Positions 1-7,469 of a stretch of DNA of 34,010 nt are shown here, piece by piece. The notes beneath the pieces are model-generated. The model searched no databases, had not been told where the DNA came from, and was given only the letters and a program-made list of their open reading frames with translations. The stretch covers positions 1-34,010 of the forward strand of contig FR893553.1 of the NCBI GenBank assembly GCA_000433675.1. Reading direction: 5' to 3'. The position numbers and the translations under genes are program-made. The first letter of the stretch is position 1, and each line of letters opens with the position of its first letter. Source of the DNA: Clostridium sp. CAG:433 (GTDB taxonomy: Bacteria; Bacillota_I; Bacilli_A; RF39; UBA660).

Positions 1-354
1 ATAATTTCATTAGGTTATACCAAAGAAGAAGTAATCAAAATGACAAAAGGTATACCAACAATTTATAGTTTATCAATAGAAAGTATAAAACAAAAAATAG
101 AAGATATAATTTCATTAGGTTATACCAAAGAAGAAGTAATCAAAATGACGAAGATATTGCCATCAATTTATGGTTACTCAATAGAAAATATGAGACAAAA
201 AATAGAGGATATAATTTCATTAGGTTATACCAAAGAAGAAGTAATCAAAATGACGAAGATATTGCCATCAATTTATGGTTTATCAATAGAAAATATGAAA
301 CAAAAGATAGACTTTTATGATTCAATTGATATGCATGAACTTGCAGTTATTAAT
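1..354 (+). repeat. 105-nt in-frame tandem repeats (35 aa each)
   Basis: The string ataatttcattaggttatac recurs exactly at 1, 106 and 211, a strict 105-nt period. Units are nearly identical at the DNA level, including silent positions, which points to recent duplication or gene conversion. The second half of the third unit diverges. There are no spacers and the reading frame is kept, so this is a coding repeat. Confidence 0.95.
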
Positions 355-573
355 CCAAAACAATTAATGCAAAGTGTAAATTTAAGTTATGCAAGATATT
401 CATTTTATAAAGATAGAGGAATTGATATAGATATGAATAATTATGGAAAATTATTTGTTGGACAAAAAAATTTCGAAAAAACATACGGAATAACAAAAAA
501 AGAATTACTAGAAAAATATGACTATAATAAATATAAAGAAGAAAAGGAAAAAGAAAATGGAAGAATTATATAG
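1..573 (+). CDS. mTERF-like 35-residue-repeat protein, 5' end cut by window
   Basis: The frame is open from base 1, so the first codons belong to a repeat that continues off the window and the true start is not visible. The visible part holds tandem 35-residue units (phase starts at 40, 145 and 250). Each has the pattern LGYTKEEVIKMTK, a variable stretch, then IYG(Y/L)SIE and a QKI(E/D) helix. The last unit diverges into FYDSI and is followed by a non-repeat tail with QSVNLSYARY and an ITKKELLEKYDY end. Spacing and the L-G...P...S...K skeleton resemble the mTERF repeat of organelle nucleic-acid-binding proteins; this is pattern recognition, not a search result. The tail is shared with the gene at 970-1977, so the two are paralogs. 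The stop overlaps the next gene by 17 nt. Function unknown; nucleic-acid or protein binding is inferred. Confidence 0.8.
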   Translation: MISLGYTKEEVIKMTKGIPTIYSLSIESIKQKIEDIISLGYTKEEVIKMTKILPSIYGYSIENMRQKIEDIISLGYTKEEVIKMTKILPSIYGLSIENMKQKIDFYDSIDMHELAVINPKQLMQSVNLSYARYSFYKDRGIDIDMNNYGKLFVGQKNFEKTYGITKKELLEKYDYNKYKEEKEKENGRII

Positions 574-952
574 GATAGGTATAAGCGAAAATACAATAAA
601 AAATATGTTAGAGTTAGTTCCTACTATCTCAGAAATGAGTGAAAAGGAAATAAAAGAAAAAGAATTAATACTAAAAAAAATTAATTGTGATGAAAATCAA
701 ATAATAGATATCATCAGTAGTAATCCAATGTGTTTAGATAAAACAAATGACATAGTATTGAGATTAATAAGTAAATTAAAATCATACGGATTTAGTATGT
801 TAAATATATTGTTTGATTCAAATCCATATATATTAAATTTAGAGGTGTTTGAAATAGAAAATTATATAAATAATAGATTAGATAGTGGTGAAGAATTAGA
901 AGACATAATAGATGATTTAGATTCAAATCCCATACTATTTAATGAAATATAA
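557..952 (+). CDS. Diverged mTERF-like helical repeat protein
   Basis: About 131 residues. An in-frame start at 518 exists, but it lies deep in the previous gene; ATG 557 has a purine-rich AAGGA just upstream and overlaps the preceding stop by 17 nt, suggesting translational coupling. The protein contains about four degenerate units with the pattern of a hydrophobic helix, then NP or VP, then a second helix (LELVPTI, ISSNPMCL, FDSNPYIL, LDSNPILF), spaced about 35 residues apart. This looks like the same fold as the flanking genes after much divergence, and it lacks their C-terminal tail. It is acidic, unlike the lysine-rich neighbours. Function unknown; its place between two paralogs suggests it works with them or came from the same expansion. 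Confidence 0.8.
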   Translation: MEELYRIGISENTIKNMLELVPTISEMSEKEIKEKELILKKINCDENQIIDIISSNPMCLDKTNDIVLRLISKLKSYGFSMLNILFDSNPYILNLEVFEIENYINNRLDSGEELEDIIDDLDSNPILFNEI

Positions 953-969
953 AAAAGTAGGTAGATAAA

Positions 970-1977
970 ATGACATTAAAAGAAGAATTTATAATATTAG
1001 GATATACAAAAGATGATTATGATGCCATAAGAAATAGTTATCCAATAAGCTCTATAAAAGATGAAACATTAATTGAAAAAGTAAGAGATAATTATTCTTT
1101 TCTTCTTAAACTTGGTTATAAAAGAGAGGAAATAATAAAGATTACAAAAAGTCTGCCTGAAATTTATGGTTATTCAACTAGAACAATAGAACAAAAAATG
1201 AAAGACATGATTTCTTTAGGTTATACCAAAGAAGAAGTAATTAGAATGACAAAAAATTCTCCATCAATTTATAGTTATTCAATAGAAACCATTAAGAAAA
1301 AGATAGATGATATAATTTCTTTAGGTTACACAAGAAAAGAAGTAATCAAGATGACGAAAGGTTTATCTCAAATTTATGGTTATTCAATAGAAGGTATAAA
1401 ACAAAAGATAGATGATATGATTTCTTTAGGTTATACCAAAGAAGAAGTAATCAAGATGACAAAAAATTTTCCGTCAATATATGGTTATTCTGTAGAAAGC
1501 TTAAGAAAAAAAATAGATGATATGATTGCATTAGGCTATACTAAAGAAGAAGTAATCAAGATGACAAAAAGTTTTACACCAATTTATGGTTTGTCAATAG
1601 AAAGTATGAAACAAAAAATAGATGATATGATTTCTTTAGGTTATACAAGAAAAGAAGTAATTAATATGACAAAGGATTTACCTGCTATTTATGGTTATTC
1701 AAAGAAAAACATGAAACAAAAAAAGGATTTTTATGATTCAATTGGTCTACATGAACTTGTTAGTGTTGATCCAAAACAATTAATACAAAGTGTAAATTTA
1801 AGCTATGCAAGATATTGTTTTTATAAGTCTCAAGGAATTGATATAGATATGAATAACTATAGAAAATTATTTGTTAGAGAGAATCAATTCCAAAAGTCAA
1901 ATGGAATAACAAAACAAGAATTAATTGAAAAATATGATTATGATAAATATGAAGAACAAAGAAAAATGAAGTTATAG
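970..1977 (+). CDS. mTERF-like 35-residue-repeat protein (complete copy)
   Basis: 335 residues. Residues 1-22 form a cap, 23-57 a degenerate unit, and from residue 58 there are six 35-residue units (phase starts 1141, 1246, 1351, 1456, 1561, 1666). The scaffold is almost invariant (ISLGYTKEEVIKMTK, IYGYSIE, KQKIDDM). Variation is concentrated just after MTK: SLPE, NSPS, GLSQ, NFPS, SFTP, DLPA. The last unit runs into FYDSIG and a tail (QSVNLSYARY, GIDIDMNNY, ITKQELIEKYDYDKY) shared with the gene at 1-573. It is all helical and lysine-rich, with no signal peptide or membrane segment, so probably cytosolic. The repeat resembles the mTERF motif; 35-residue PPR or TALE-like solenoids are alternatives that fit the sequence less well. 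alaS follows after 17 nt with no terminator, so co-transcription is likely. Confidence 0.85.
   Translation: MTLKEEFIILGYTKDDYDAIRNSYPISSIKDETLIEKVRDNYSFLLKLGYKREEIIKITKSLPEIYGYSTRTIEQKMKDMISLGYTKEEVIRMTKNSPSIYSYSIETIKKKIDDIISLGYTRKEVIKMTKGLSQIYGYSIEGIKQKIDDMISLGYTKEEVIKMTKNFPSIYGYSVESLRKKIDDMIALGYTKEEVIKMTKSFTPIYGLSIESMKQKIDDMISLGYTRKEVINMTKDLPAIYGYSKKNMKQKKDFYDSIGLHELVSVDPKQLIQSVNLSYARYCFYKSQGIDIDMNNYRKLFVRENQFQKSNGITKQELIEKYDYDKYEEQRKMKL
1036..1770 (+). repeat. Tandem 105-nt coding repeats (seven units, first degenerate)
   Basis: The aligned phrase (atgatttctttaggttatac or close variants) starts at 1207, 1312, 1417, 1522 and 1627, exactly 105 nt apart. The units are less alike than those at 1-354 but clearly one family. 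The unit at 1036-1140 is degenerate and the one at 1666-1770 changes into the C-terminal tail. Confidence 0.93.
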
Positions 1978-1994
1978 GAAAGAAGGAGTTTAAT

Positions 1995-3755
1995 ATGAAT
2001 ATAAGAGATAAATATATAGAATTTTTTGTAAGTAAAGGACATAAACAAATACCTAGTGCGCCAGTTGTACCAGAAAATGATCCATCAGTATTATTTAATA
2101 CTGCAGGTATGCAGCCACTTGTACCATATTTAATGGGTGAACCTCATCCATATGGAACAAGACTTTGTGATTATCAAAAATGTATTAGAACAAATGACTT
2201 ATATGAAGTTGGAGATGTAACTCATCATACATTCTTTGAAATGCTTGGTAACTGGTCTTTAGGTGATTACTTTAAAAAGGAATCTATAACATGGAGTTTT
2301 GAATTATTAACAAAACATTTAAATATACCGGTTGAAAAACTATCTGTAACTGTATTTAAAGGAAATGACATTGTACCAGCAGATAATGAATCAGCAGATT
2401 TATGGAAATCGTTAGGAATTTCAGAAAACAAAATCGCATTTTTAGGAGAAGATGATAACTGGTGGCCAAATATGGAACTTACAGGGCCATGTGGACCAGA
2501 TACTGAAATATTCTATTGGAGAAGTGATGAAGAAGTTCCATCTAAATTTGATCCAGAAAATGATAATTGGGTAGAAATATGGAACAATGTATTTATGCAA
2601 TACAATCATAAGCCTGATGGAACATTTGAACCATTAAAAAAGAAAAATGTTGATACAGGTATGGGACTTGAAAGAATAACAGCAGTACTTGAAGGAGTTA
2701 ATGATAACTATGAATCAAGTATATGGAAAGGTACTATAAAGAAAATAGAAGAAATATCAGGTAAAAGTTATTATGGTAATGAAAAAGCATTTAGAATAAT
2801 TGCTGATCATATTAAAGCAGCAGTATTTATTTCAAGTGATCCAGCAGGTATTAAACCAAGTAATACAGACCAAGGTTATATACTTAGAAGATTAATCAGA
2901 AGAGCAATTAGATATGCAAAAATGATAGATATAGATATTAATAGTAACTGGGAAAGTGAAATTGCTAAAAATATAATAGATGAATATAAAAAATATTATA
3001 GTGAATTAAGTACAAATGAAAATGTAGTTATGGAAGTACTTAAAAATGAAAAGATTAAATTTAATCGTACACTTGAAAAAGGACTTAGAGAGTTTGAAAA
3101 AATTGTTAAAAATTTAAATGAAAATGAAATAAACAAAGATTTAGCATTTAAATTATATGATACTTATGGTTTTCCAATTGAACTTACTTTAGAACTTGCA
3201 AAAGAAAGAGGACTTACTGTAGATGAAAAAGGTTTCTATGAAAAATTTAAAGCACATCAAGAATTATCTAGAACGGCATCTGCTGGTAAGTTTAAAGGTG
3301 GACTTGCTGGTAACAGTGAAATAGAAACTAAATATCATACAGCAACTCATCTTCTTAATGCTGCATTAAAAGTAGTTATTAATAAAGATGTACACCAAAA
3401 AGGATCTAATATAACTGATGAAAGAATGCGTTTTGATTTTTCTTGTGATCATAAATTAACAGATGAAGAAAAGAAAGCAGTAGAAGATTTAGTTAATAAA
3501 TGGATAGAAGAAGGTCTTCCTGTAACTAAAAAAGAAATGAGTAAAGAAGAAGCTATTAAATCAGGTGCTGAATGTATGTTTATTGAAAAGTATCCTGACA
3601 TTGTAACAGTTTACAGTATTGGAGATGTTTCAAAAGAATTATGTGGAGGTCCACACGTTAATAATACAAGCGAACTTGGTCACTTTAAGATAAAAAAAGA
3701 AGAAGCAAGTTCTGCAGGTGTTAGAAGAATTAAGGCTATATTAGAGGAGAAATAA
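1995..3755 (+). CDS. alaS: Alanine--tRNA ligase, short form lacking C-Ala domain
   Basis: Charges tRNA-Ala with alanine in the cytosol and hydrolyses mischarged Ser/Gly-tRNA. A strong AAGGAG precedes ATG. The N-terminal class II catalytic core is complete (NTAGMQP, RTNDLYEVG, HHTFFEMLGNWS, TGPCGPDTEIF, GMGLERI), followed by the tRNA-recognition region. The editing domain has its zinc ligands: HTATH at residues 448-452 and CGGPH at 550-554. The protein ends at residue 586 just after the editing domain, whereas typical bacterial AlaRS is about 870-880 residues. The oligomerisation/C-Ala domain is absent with no sign of a remnant downstream; mltG starts at the next base. It is therefore a natural short form, not a frameshift. 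Probably in one transcript with the repeat genes upstream and mltG downstream. Confidence 0.97.
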   Translation: MNIRDKYIEFFVSKGHKQIPSAPVVPENDPSVLFNTAGMQPLVPYLMGEPHPYGTRLCDYQKCIRTNDLYEVGDVTHHTFFEMLGNWSLGDYFKKESITWSFELLTKHLNIPVEKLSVTVFKGNDIVPADNESADLWKSLGISENKIAFLGEDDNWWPNMELTGPCGPDTEIFYWRSDEEVPSKFDPENDNWVEIWNNVFMQYNHKPDGTFEPLKKKNVDTGMGLERITAVLEGVNDNYESSIWKGTIKKIEEISGKSYYGNEKAFRIIADHIKAAVFISSDPAGIKPSNTDQGYILRRLIRRAIRYAKMIDIDINSNWESEIAKNIIDEYKKYYSELSTNENVVMEVLKNEKIKFNRTLEKGLREFEKIVKNLNENEINKDLAFKLYDTYGFPIELTLELAKERGLTVDEKGFYEKFKAHQELSRTASAGKFKGGLAGNSEIETKYHTATHLLNAALKVVINKDVHQKGSNITDERMRFDFSCDHKLTDEEKKAVEDLVNKWIEEGLPVTKKEMSKEEAIKSGAECMFIEKYPDIVTVYSIGDVSKELCGGPHVNNTSELGHFKIKKEEASSAGVRRIKAILEEK

Positions 3756-4850
3756 ATGAGAAGTAAGAAGAATAAAAAGAAGAGTAAATTTAAAAAAATA
3801 TTTATATTACCTATAGTAATTATAGTACTTGTAATTATTTCATGTATTTATTGTTATATGTGTACAACTCCAGTAAGTAAAAAGAGTGATAAAGTAACAT
3901 TTGAAATAACATCAGGTTCTACAATAAAAGATATAGCGACTACTCTTAAAGATGAAGAATTAATTAGAAATTATTACTTTTTCTTAGCGTATGTAAAAAT
4001 AAATAAAGTAAGTGGTATTCAGGCTGGTGATTATTCTCTTGATAAAAATATGAGTTTAAAAGAAATAACTGATATTCTAAAAAAAGGAAGTAATGTTACT
4101 AATAAAGAAATAACTATAACTTTTAAAGAAGGAAGAACAATGAGATCAATTGCTAAAACAATAAATGAAAATACTACTAATAGTTATGAAGATGTATTTG
4201 AAGCATTATCAGACAATGATTATATTAAAACATTAATCAATAAATATTGGTTTTTAGATGATGTTATATTAGATAGTAATATATATTATCCTTTAGAAGG
4301 TTATTTAGCACCTGATACATATAATTTTAAAGTAAATGCTAGTGTAGAAGATATATTTGAAAAGATGCTAGATCAAACAGATAAAATATTAACTGAATAT
4401 AAAAGTGGAATTGAATCATCTAATTTTAAAGTTCATCAAATATTAACACTTGCTTCAATGGTTGAAAGTGAAGGTGTTTCATTAGAAGATAGAAAAAATA
4501 TTGCTGGAGTATTTATAAATAGATTAAATAAAAATATGGCATTAGGTAGTGATGTAACAACATATTATGCATCAAAAATAGAACTAGGTGAAAGAGATCT
4601 TTATGTTTCTGAAATAAATAGTGATAATCCATATAATACTAGAAGTGCTAAAAATGCTGGTAAACTTCCAGTAGGTCCAATATGTAATCCTAGTAAAGGT
4701 GCAATTGAGGCAGTTATAAGTTACACACCAAATGATTATTTATATTTCGTTGCAGATAAAAATATGAAAGTATATTTTACTAAAACAGATGCAGAACATA
4801 ATAAGAAAATACAAGAACTAAAAAAACAAGGTTTATGGTTTGAATATTAA
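3756..4850 (+). CDS. mltG: Endolytic murein transglycosylase MltG (YceG-like)
   Basis: Cleaves nascent glycan strands in the peptidoglycan and helps set chain length; anchored in the membrane with the domain outside. The N-terminus is lysine-rich, followed by one membrane segment at about residues 14-35, then a LysM-like region and the YceG catalytic domain. Motif ASMVESEG has Glu237 and Glu239 near the catalytic position, and the family end block is present (NTRSAKNAGKLPVGPICNPS, then PNDYLYFVAD). The start codon directly abuts the alaS stop; GAGGAG lies inside the end of alaS. In Bacillus subtilis mltG lies in the alaS neighbourhood too, so this link is conserved. 364 residues is normal for the family. 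An intrinsic terminator follows. Confidence 0.95.
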   Translation: MRSKKNKKKSKFKKIFILPIVIIVLVIISCIYCYMCTTPVSKKSDKVTFEITSGSTIKDIATTLKDEELIRNYYFFLAYVKINKVSGIQAGDYSLDKNMSLKEITDILKKGSNVTNKEITITFKEGRTMRSIAKTINENTTNSYEDVFEALSDNDYIKTLINKYWFLDDVILDSNIYYPLEGYLAPDTYNFKVNASVEDIFEKMLDQTDKILTEYKSGIESSNFKVHQILTLASMVESEGVSLEDRKNIAGVFINRLNKNMALGSDVTTYYASKIELGERDLYVSEINSDNPYNTRSAKNAGKLPVGPICNPSKGAIEAVISYTPNDYLYFVADKNMKVYFTKTDAEHNKKIQELKKQGLWFEY

Positions 4851-4873
4851 AATTAACTTCGGTTAATTTTTTT
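4849..4873 (+). terminator. Intrinsic terminator after mltG
   Basis: A 9-bp stem (4849-4857 with 4862-4870) is closed by a UUCG tetraloop and followed by a T run. It overlaps the mltG stop codon. Confidence 0.9.
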
Positions 4874-4883
4874 CTTAAAAAGG

Positions 4884-4913
4884 TTTCTTTTATTAATGGT
4901 TTTATGCTATAAT
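4884..4913 (+). promoter_or_regulatory. Promoter of ruvAB (extended -10)
   Basis: TATAAT at 4908-4913 is preceded by TGC, a consensus extended -10. The -35 is weak (TTTCTT at 4884-4889). ATG of ruvA follows 22 nt later with AGGAG at 4921. Confidence 0.75.
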
Positions 4914-4934
4914 TTAAAGTAGGAGTGATAACAT

Positions 4935-5483
4935 ATGTTCGAATATATAAATGGAAAAGTTACTATAATTGAAAGTGGATATATAGTAATAGATAATAAT
5001 GGTATTGGATATAAAATATTTGTAGGAAGTCCATATTCATTTAATATAGATGAAGAATATAAAGTATATTTATATCAAAATATTAGAGAAGACGAAAATA
5101 CTTTATTTGGATTTAAAACAAAAGAAGAAAGAGATATGTTTTTAAAACTGATTAATGTTAAAGGACTTGGTCCTAAAATGGCTCTTCCTATGCTTGCTGC
5201 TGGAAAAGTAGAAGGAATTGTTGATGCAATAGAAAGAGAAAATATACTTTATTTAAAGAAATTTCCTAAGATTGGCGATAAAGTAGCAAGACAAATTATA
5301 CTTGATTTAAAAGGTAAACTTGTAAATAAAGAAGAATCATCTAAAGTAAATGAAGAACTTGTTTTAGCACTTAATGCATTAGGATATAAAAATTCTGATA
5401 TAAATAAAGTTGTTAAAAATGTACCAAGTAATTTAAAAATAGAAGATCAAATAAAAGAAGCATTAAAATTGTTATTAAAATAA
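4935..5483 (+). CDS. ruvA: Holliday junction branch migration protein RuvA
   Basis: 182 residues. Forms the tetramer that holds Holliday junctions open and recruits the RuvB motor. The N-terminal OB fold begins MFEYINGKV; two helix-hairpin-helix elements follow (INVKGLGPKMALPML, and KKFPKIGDKVARQII with DLKGKL). A C-terminal RuvB-contact domain is seen in the ALNALGYKNSDI helices. AGGAG at 4921-4925 sets the start. ruvB follows after 14 nt in the same transcript. Length and domain order are normal. Confidence 0.96.
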   Translation: MFEYINGKVTIIESGYIVIDNNGIGYKIFVGSPYSFNIDEEYKVYLYQNIREDENTLFGFKTKEERDMFLKLINVKGLGPKMALPMLAAGKVEGIVDAIERENILYLKKFPKIGDKVARQIILDLKGKLVNKEESSKVNEELVLALNALGYKNSDINKVVKNVPSNLKIEDQIKEALKLLLK

Positions 5484-5497
5484 AGGAGGTAGTTTAA

Positions 5498-6502
5498 ATG
5501 GATAGAGTACAAGATGCAGAAAAAACAGAAGAAGATAATTATGAATTATCACTAAGACCTAAATATTTAAGAGAATATATTGGTCAAAAGGATGTTAAAG
5601 AAAATATTGATGTTTTTATTAAGGCTGCTAAATTAAGAGATGAACCGTTAGATCATACTTTACTTTATGGTCCTCCTGGACTTGGTAAAACAACACTTGC
5701 ATTTATAATTGCAAACGAATTAGGTAGTAATATAAAGACATCTAGTGGACCTGCAATTGAAAAGACTGGCGATTTAGCCGCAGTACTTTCAAGTTTAGAG
5801 CCTGGTGATGTACTTTTTATAGATGAAATTCATAGAATGCCAAGGGTAGTAGAAGAAGTACTTTATTCTGCTATGGAAGATTTTACCCTTGATATAATAA
5901 TAGGAAATGATGGTTCATCTAGAAGTATAAAAATAGATTTACCACCATTTACTTTAGTTGGAGCAACTACTAGGGTTGGAGATTTAACTTCACCATTAAG
6001 AGATAGATTTGGTATTATATCAAAGCTTGAATATTATACTATAGAAGATTTATGTAATATTATTAAAAGAACAGCAGATGTATTTGAAGTTGGAATTGAA
6101 GAAGCTGCTGCGATTGAACTTGCTAAAAGAGCAAGAGGTACACCAAGAATTGCCAATCGTCTTTTGAAAAGGGTTAGAGATTTCGCCTTAGTTGAAGGAC
6201 TTGGAACAATAACACTTGATATAACTAAAAAATCATTAGATAGATTAAAAGTGGACTCTGAAGGACTAGATGACACAGACCATAACTTATTAAAATCAAT
6301 TATATATAAATTTAATGGAGGACCAGTTGGAATAGATGCATTAGCCGCATCCATTGGTGAAGAAGCCTCTACAATAGAAGATGTATATGAACCATATTTA
6401 CTTCAAAATGGTTTCTTAAAAAGAACTAACAGGGGTAGAGTTGTAACAGAAAAAGCATATAAACATCTAGGGATTGATTATCAAAAAAGTATGTTTGATT
6501 AA
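5498..6502 (+). CDS. ruvB: Holliday junction DNA helicase RuvB
   Basis: 334 residues. AAA+ ATPase motor that drives branch migration with RuvA. The opening LRPKYLREYIGQ is typical. Walker A GPPGLGKTT lies at residues 58-66, Walker B DEIHR at 109-113, sensor GATTRVGDLTSPLRDRFG follows, and the C-terminal winged helix contains KFNGGPVGIDALAASIGEE. A strong AAAGGAGG overlaps the ruvA stop region. No sign of damage. A hairpin terminator follows at once. In Bacillus subtilis ruvAB is followed by queA and tgt; here one unknown gene lies between. Confidence 0.98.
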   Translation: MDRVQDAEKTEEDNYELSLRPKYLREYIGQKDVKENIDVFIKAAKLRDEPLDHTLLYGPPGLGKTTLAFIIANELGSNIKTSSGPAIEKTGDLAAVLSSLEPGDVLFIDEIHRMPRVVEEVLYSAMEDFTLDIIIGNDGSSRSIKIDLPPFTLVGATTRVGDLTSPLRDRFGIISKLEYYTIEDLCNIIKRTADVFEVGIEEAAAIELAKRARGTPRIANRLLKRVRDFALVEGLGTITLDITKKSLDRLKVDSEGLDDTDHNLLKSIIYKFNGGPVGIDALAASIGEEASTIEDVYEPYLLQNGFLKRTNRGRVVTEKAYKHLGIDYQKSMFD

Positions 6503-6526
6503 GAGTTTTATATAGAAAACTCTTTT
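6501..6526 (+). terminator. Terminator after ruvB
   Basis: A 9-bp stem (6501-6509 with 6516-6524, G-C pairs in the lower part) with a 6-nt loop is followed by a short T tract (TTTT). It overlaps the ruvB stop codon; the short tract may make it leaky. Confidence 0.7.
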
Positions 6527-6532
6527 ACTATG

Positions 6533-6541
6533 TGTTATAAT
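6533..6541 (+). promoter_or_regulatory. Extended -10 promoter for the 6570 gene
   Basis: TGT immediately followed by TATAAT (6536-6541). No clear -35 is visible because that position falls inside the terminator hairpin. The target gene has AAAGGAG at about 6551. Confidence 0.6.
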
Positions 6542-6569
6542 ACTAGGAAAAAAGGAGATAAATCGATTT

Positions 6570-7460
6570 ATGGGCAAAGTAATAGAGTTTAGTAGAAATC
6601 CAGGATTTGATGATAGAATTGAAAAAATTTTTAAACAATTGCATGGATTTTATACTTCTAATAAGGATGATATTAAAAAAAATGAAAAAATGAGAAATTT
6701 ATTTATAGAATTTTTTAATGCAGAACAAAATTATTGTTTAAAAAAATGGAAAATAAATGGTGATCAATTTTTGGAAAAATTTGACGAAGTAACATATAGT
6801 GATGATCCTGAAACTAAATTAGTTAAAGAACTTATATACATAAATTTATATCATGCATCTAAATATATTTTTCCATCTTTGTCTGTTAGCGATATGTCAT
6901 TTTTAATTAGAATAAGAAGTAAATATATTGATTTAAGTGAATATAAAACAAAAAAATTAATAGATAAAATTGCAAATCCATTTGATAAAGAAAAATTAAA
7001 TTTATTAAGCGATGAAGAAAAAGAAAAATATTTAATGGATTATATTAACAATATAAAAGAAAACCCTAAAAAAGAAGAAAAGTATGAGGCGACATTTTAT
7101 GATATAGAAAAATATTATATAAATAAGGCTTATGATTTTTTAGATTATGTAGGATTAGATACAGAAAAATTTAATGATGAAAAGGTTTTAAATACTGTAC
7201 TTAAAATACGTAGAATAGAAAAATATAATAACATAGACAAACGTAAATTTTTGGAAGTTGCAAGAACTATAAGATATATATCCCTTACTGATGAGCAAGA
7301 ATTTACTGGCATTGCAAATTTGATAAATCTATTCTTGGTTTATAAAAATAAAGTAAGAGGATTAATTGTTAACGATATATTTAAAATATTAATAATAATG
7401 AAAAAGAATAAAATAGAAGATGTAGATGAAGCAATAAAAAAATATGAATTAGAGAAATGA
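6570..7460 (+). CDS. Hypothetical protein, helical, cytosolic
   Basis: 296 residues; I do not recognise the family. It is rich in Lys, Glu, Ile and Asn, with no signal peptide and no membrane segment, and is predicted mostly alpha-helical. A central linker is highly charged (LLSDEEKEKYLMDYI, NPKKEEKYEATF). ATG 6570 sits 12-13 nt after GGAG, a long spacing, but no better start is in frame. The stop TGA overlaps the GAGGT ribosome-binding site of queA, so the two genes are probably co-transcribed. A role in tRNA or DNA metabolism would be guesswork. Confidence 0.75.
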   Translation: MGKVIEFSRNPGFDDRIEKIFKQLHGFYTSNKDDIKKNEKMRNLFIEFFNAEQNYCLKKWKINGDQFLEKFDEVTYSDDPETKLVKELIYINLYHASKYIFPSLSVSDMSFLIRIRSKYIDLSEYKTKKLIDKIANPFDKEKLNLLSDEEKEKYLMDYINNIKENPKKEEKYEATFYDIEKYYINKAYDFLDYVGLDTEKFNDEKVLNTVLKIRRIEKYNNIDKRKFLEVARTIRYISLTDEQEFTGIANLINLFLVYKNKVRGLIVNDIFKILIIMKKNKIEDVDEAIKKYELEK

Positions 7461-7469
7461 GGTAGTAAA

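Noticed and set aside
1..354. Could the regular 105-nt repeats be a CRISPR array?
   Set aside because: Units are contiguous with no spacers, are 105 nt long, and stay in one reading frame that encodes a solenoid protein.
6034..6354. Open frame on the - strand inside ruvB, and similar ones inside obgE, pyk, tig, the ABC gene and sigG
   Set aside because: They lie wholly within well-identified genes on the other strand, have no ribosome-binding site, and encode low-complexity Ser/Ile/Leu-rich text typical of shadows in AT-rich DNA.
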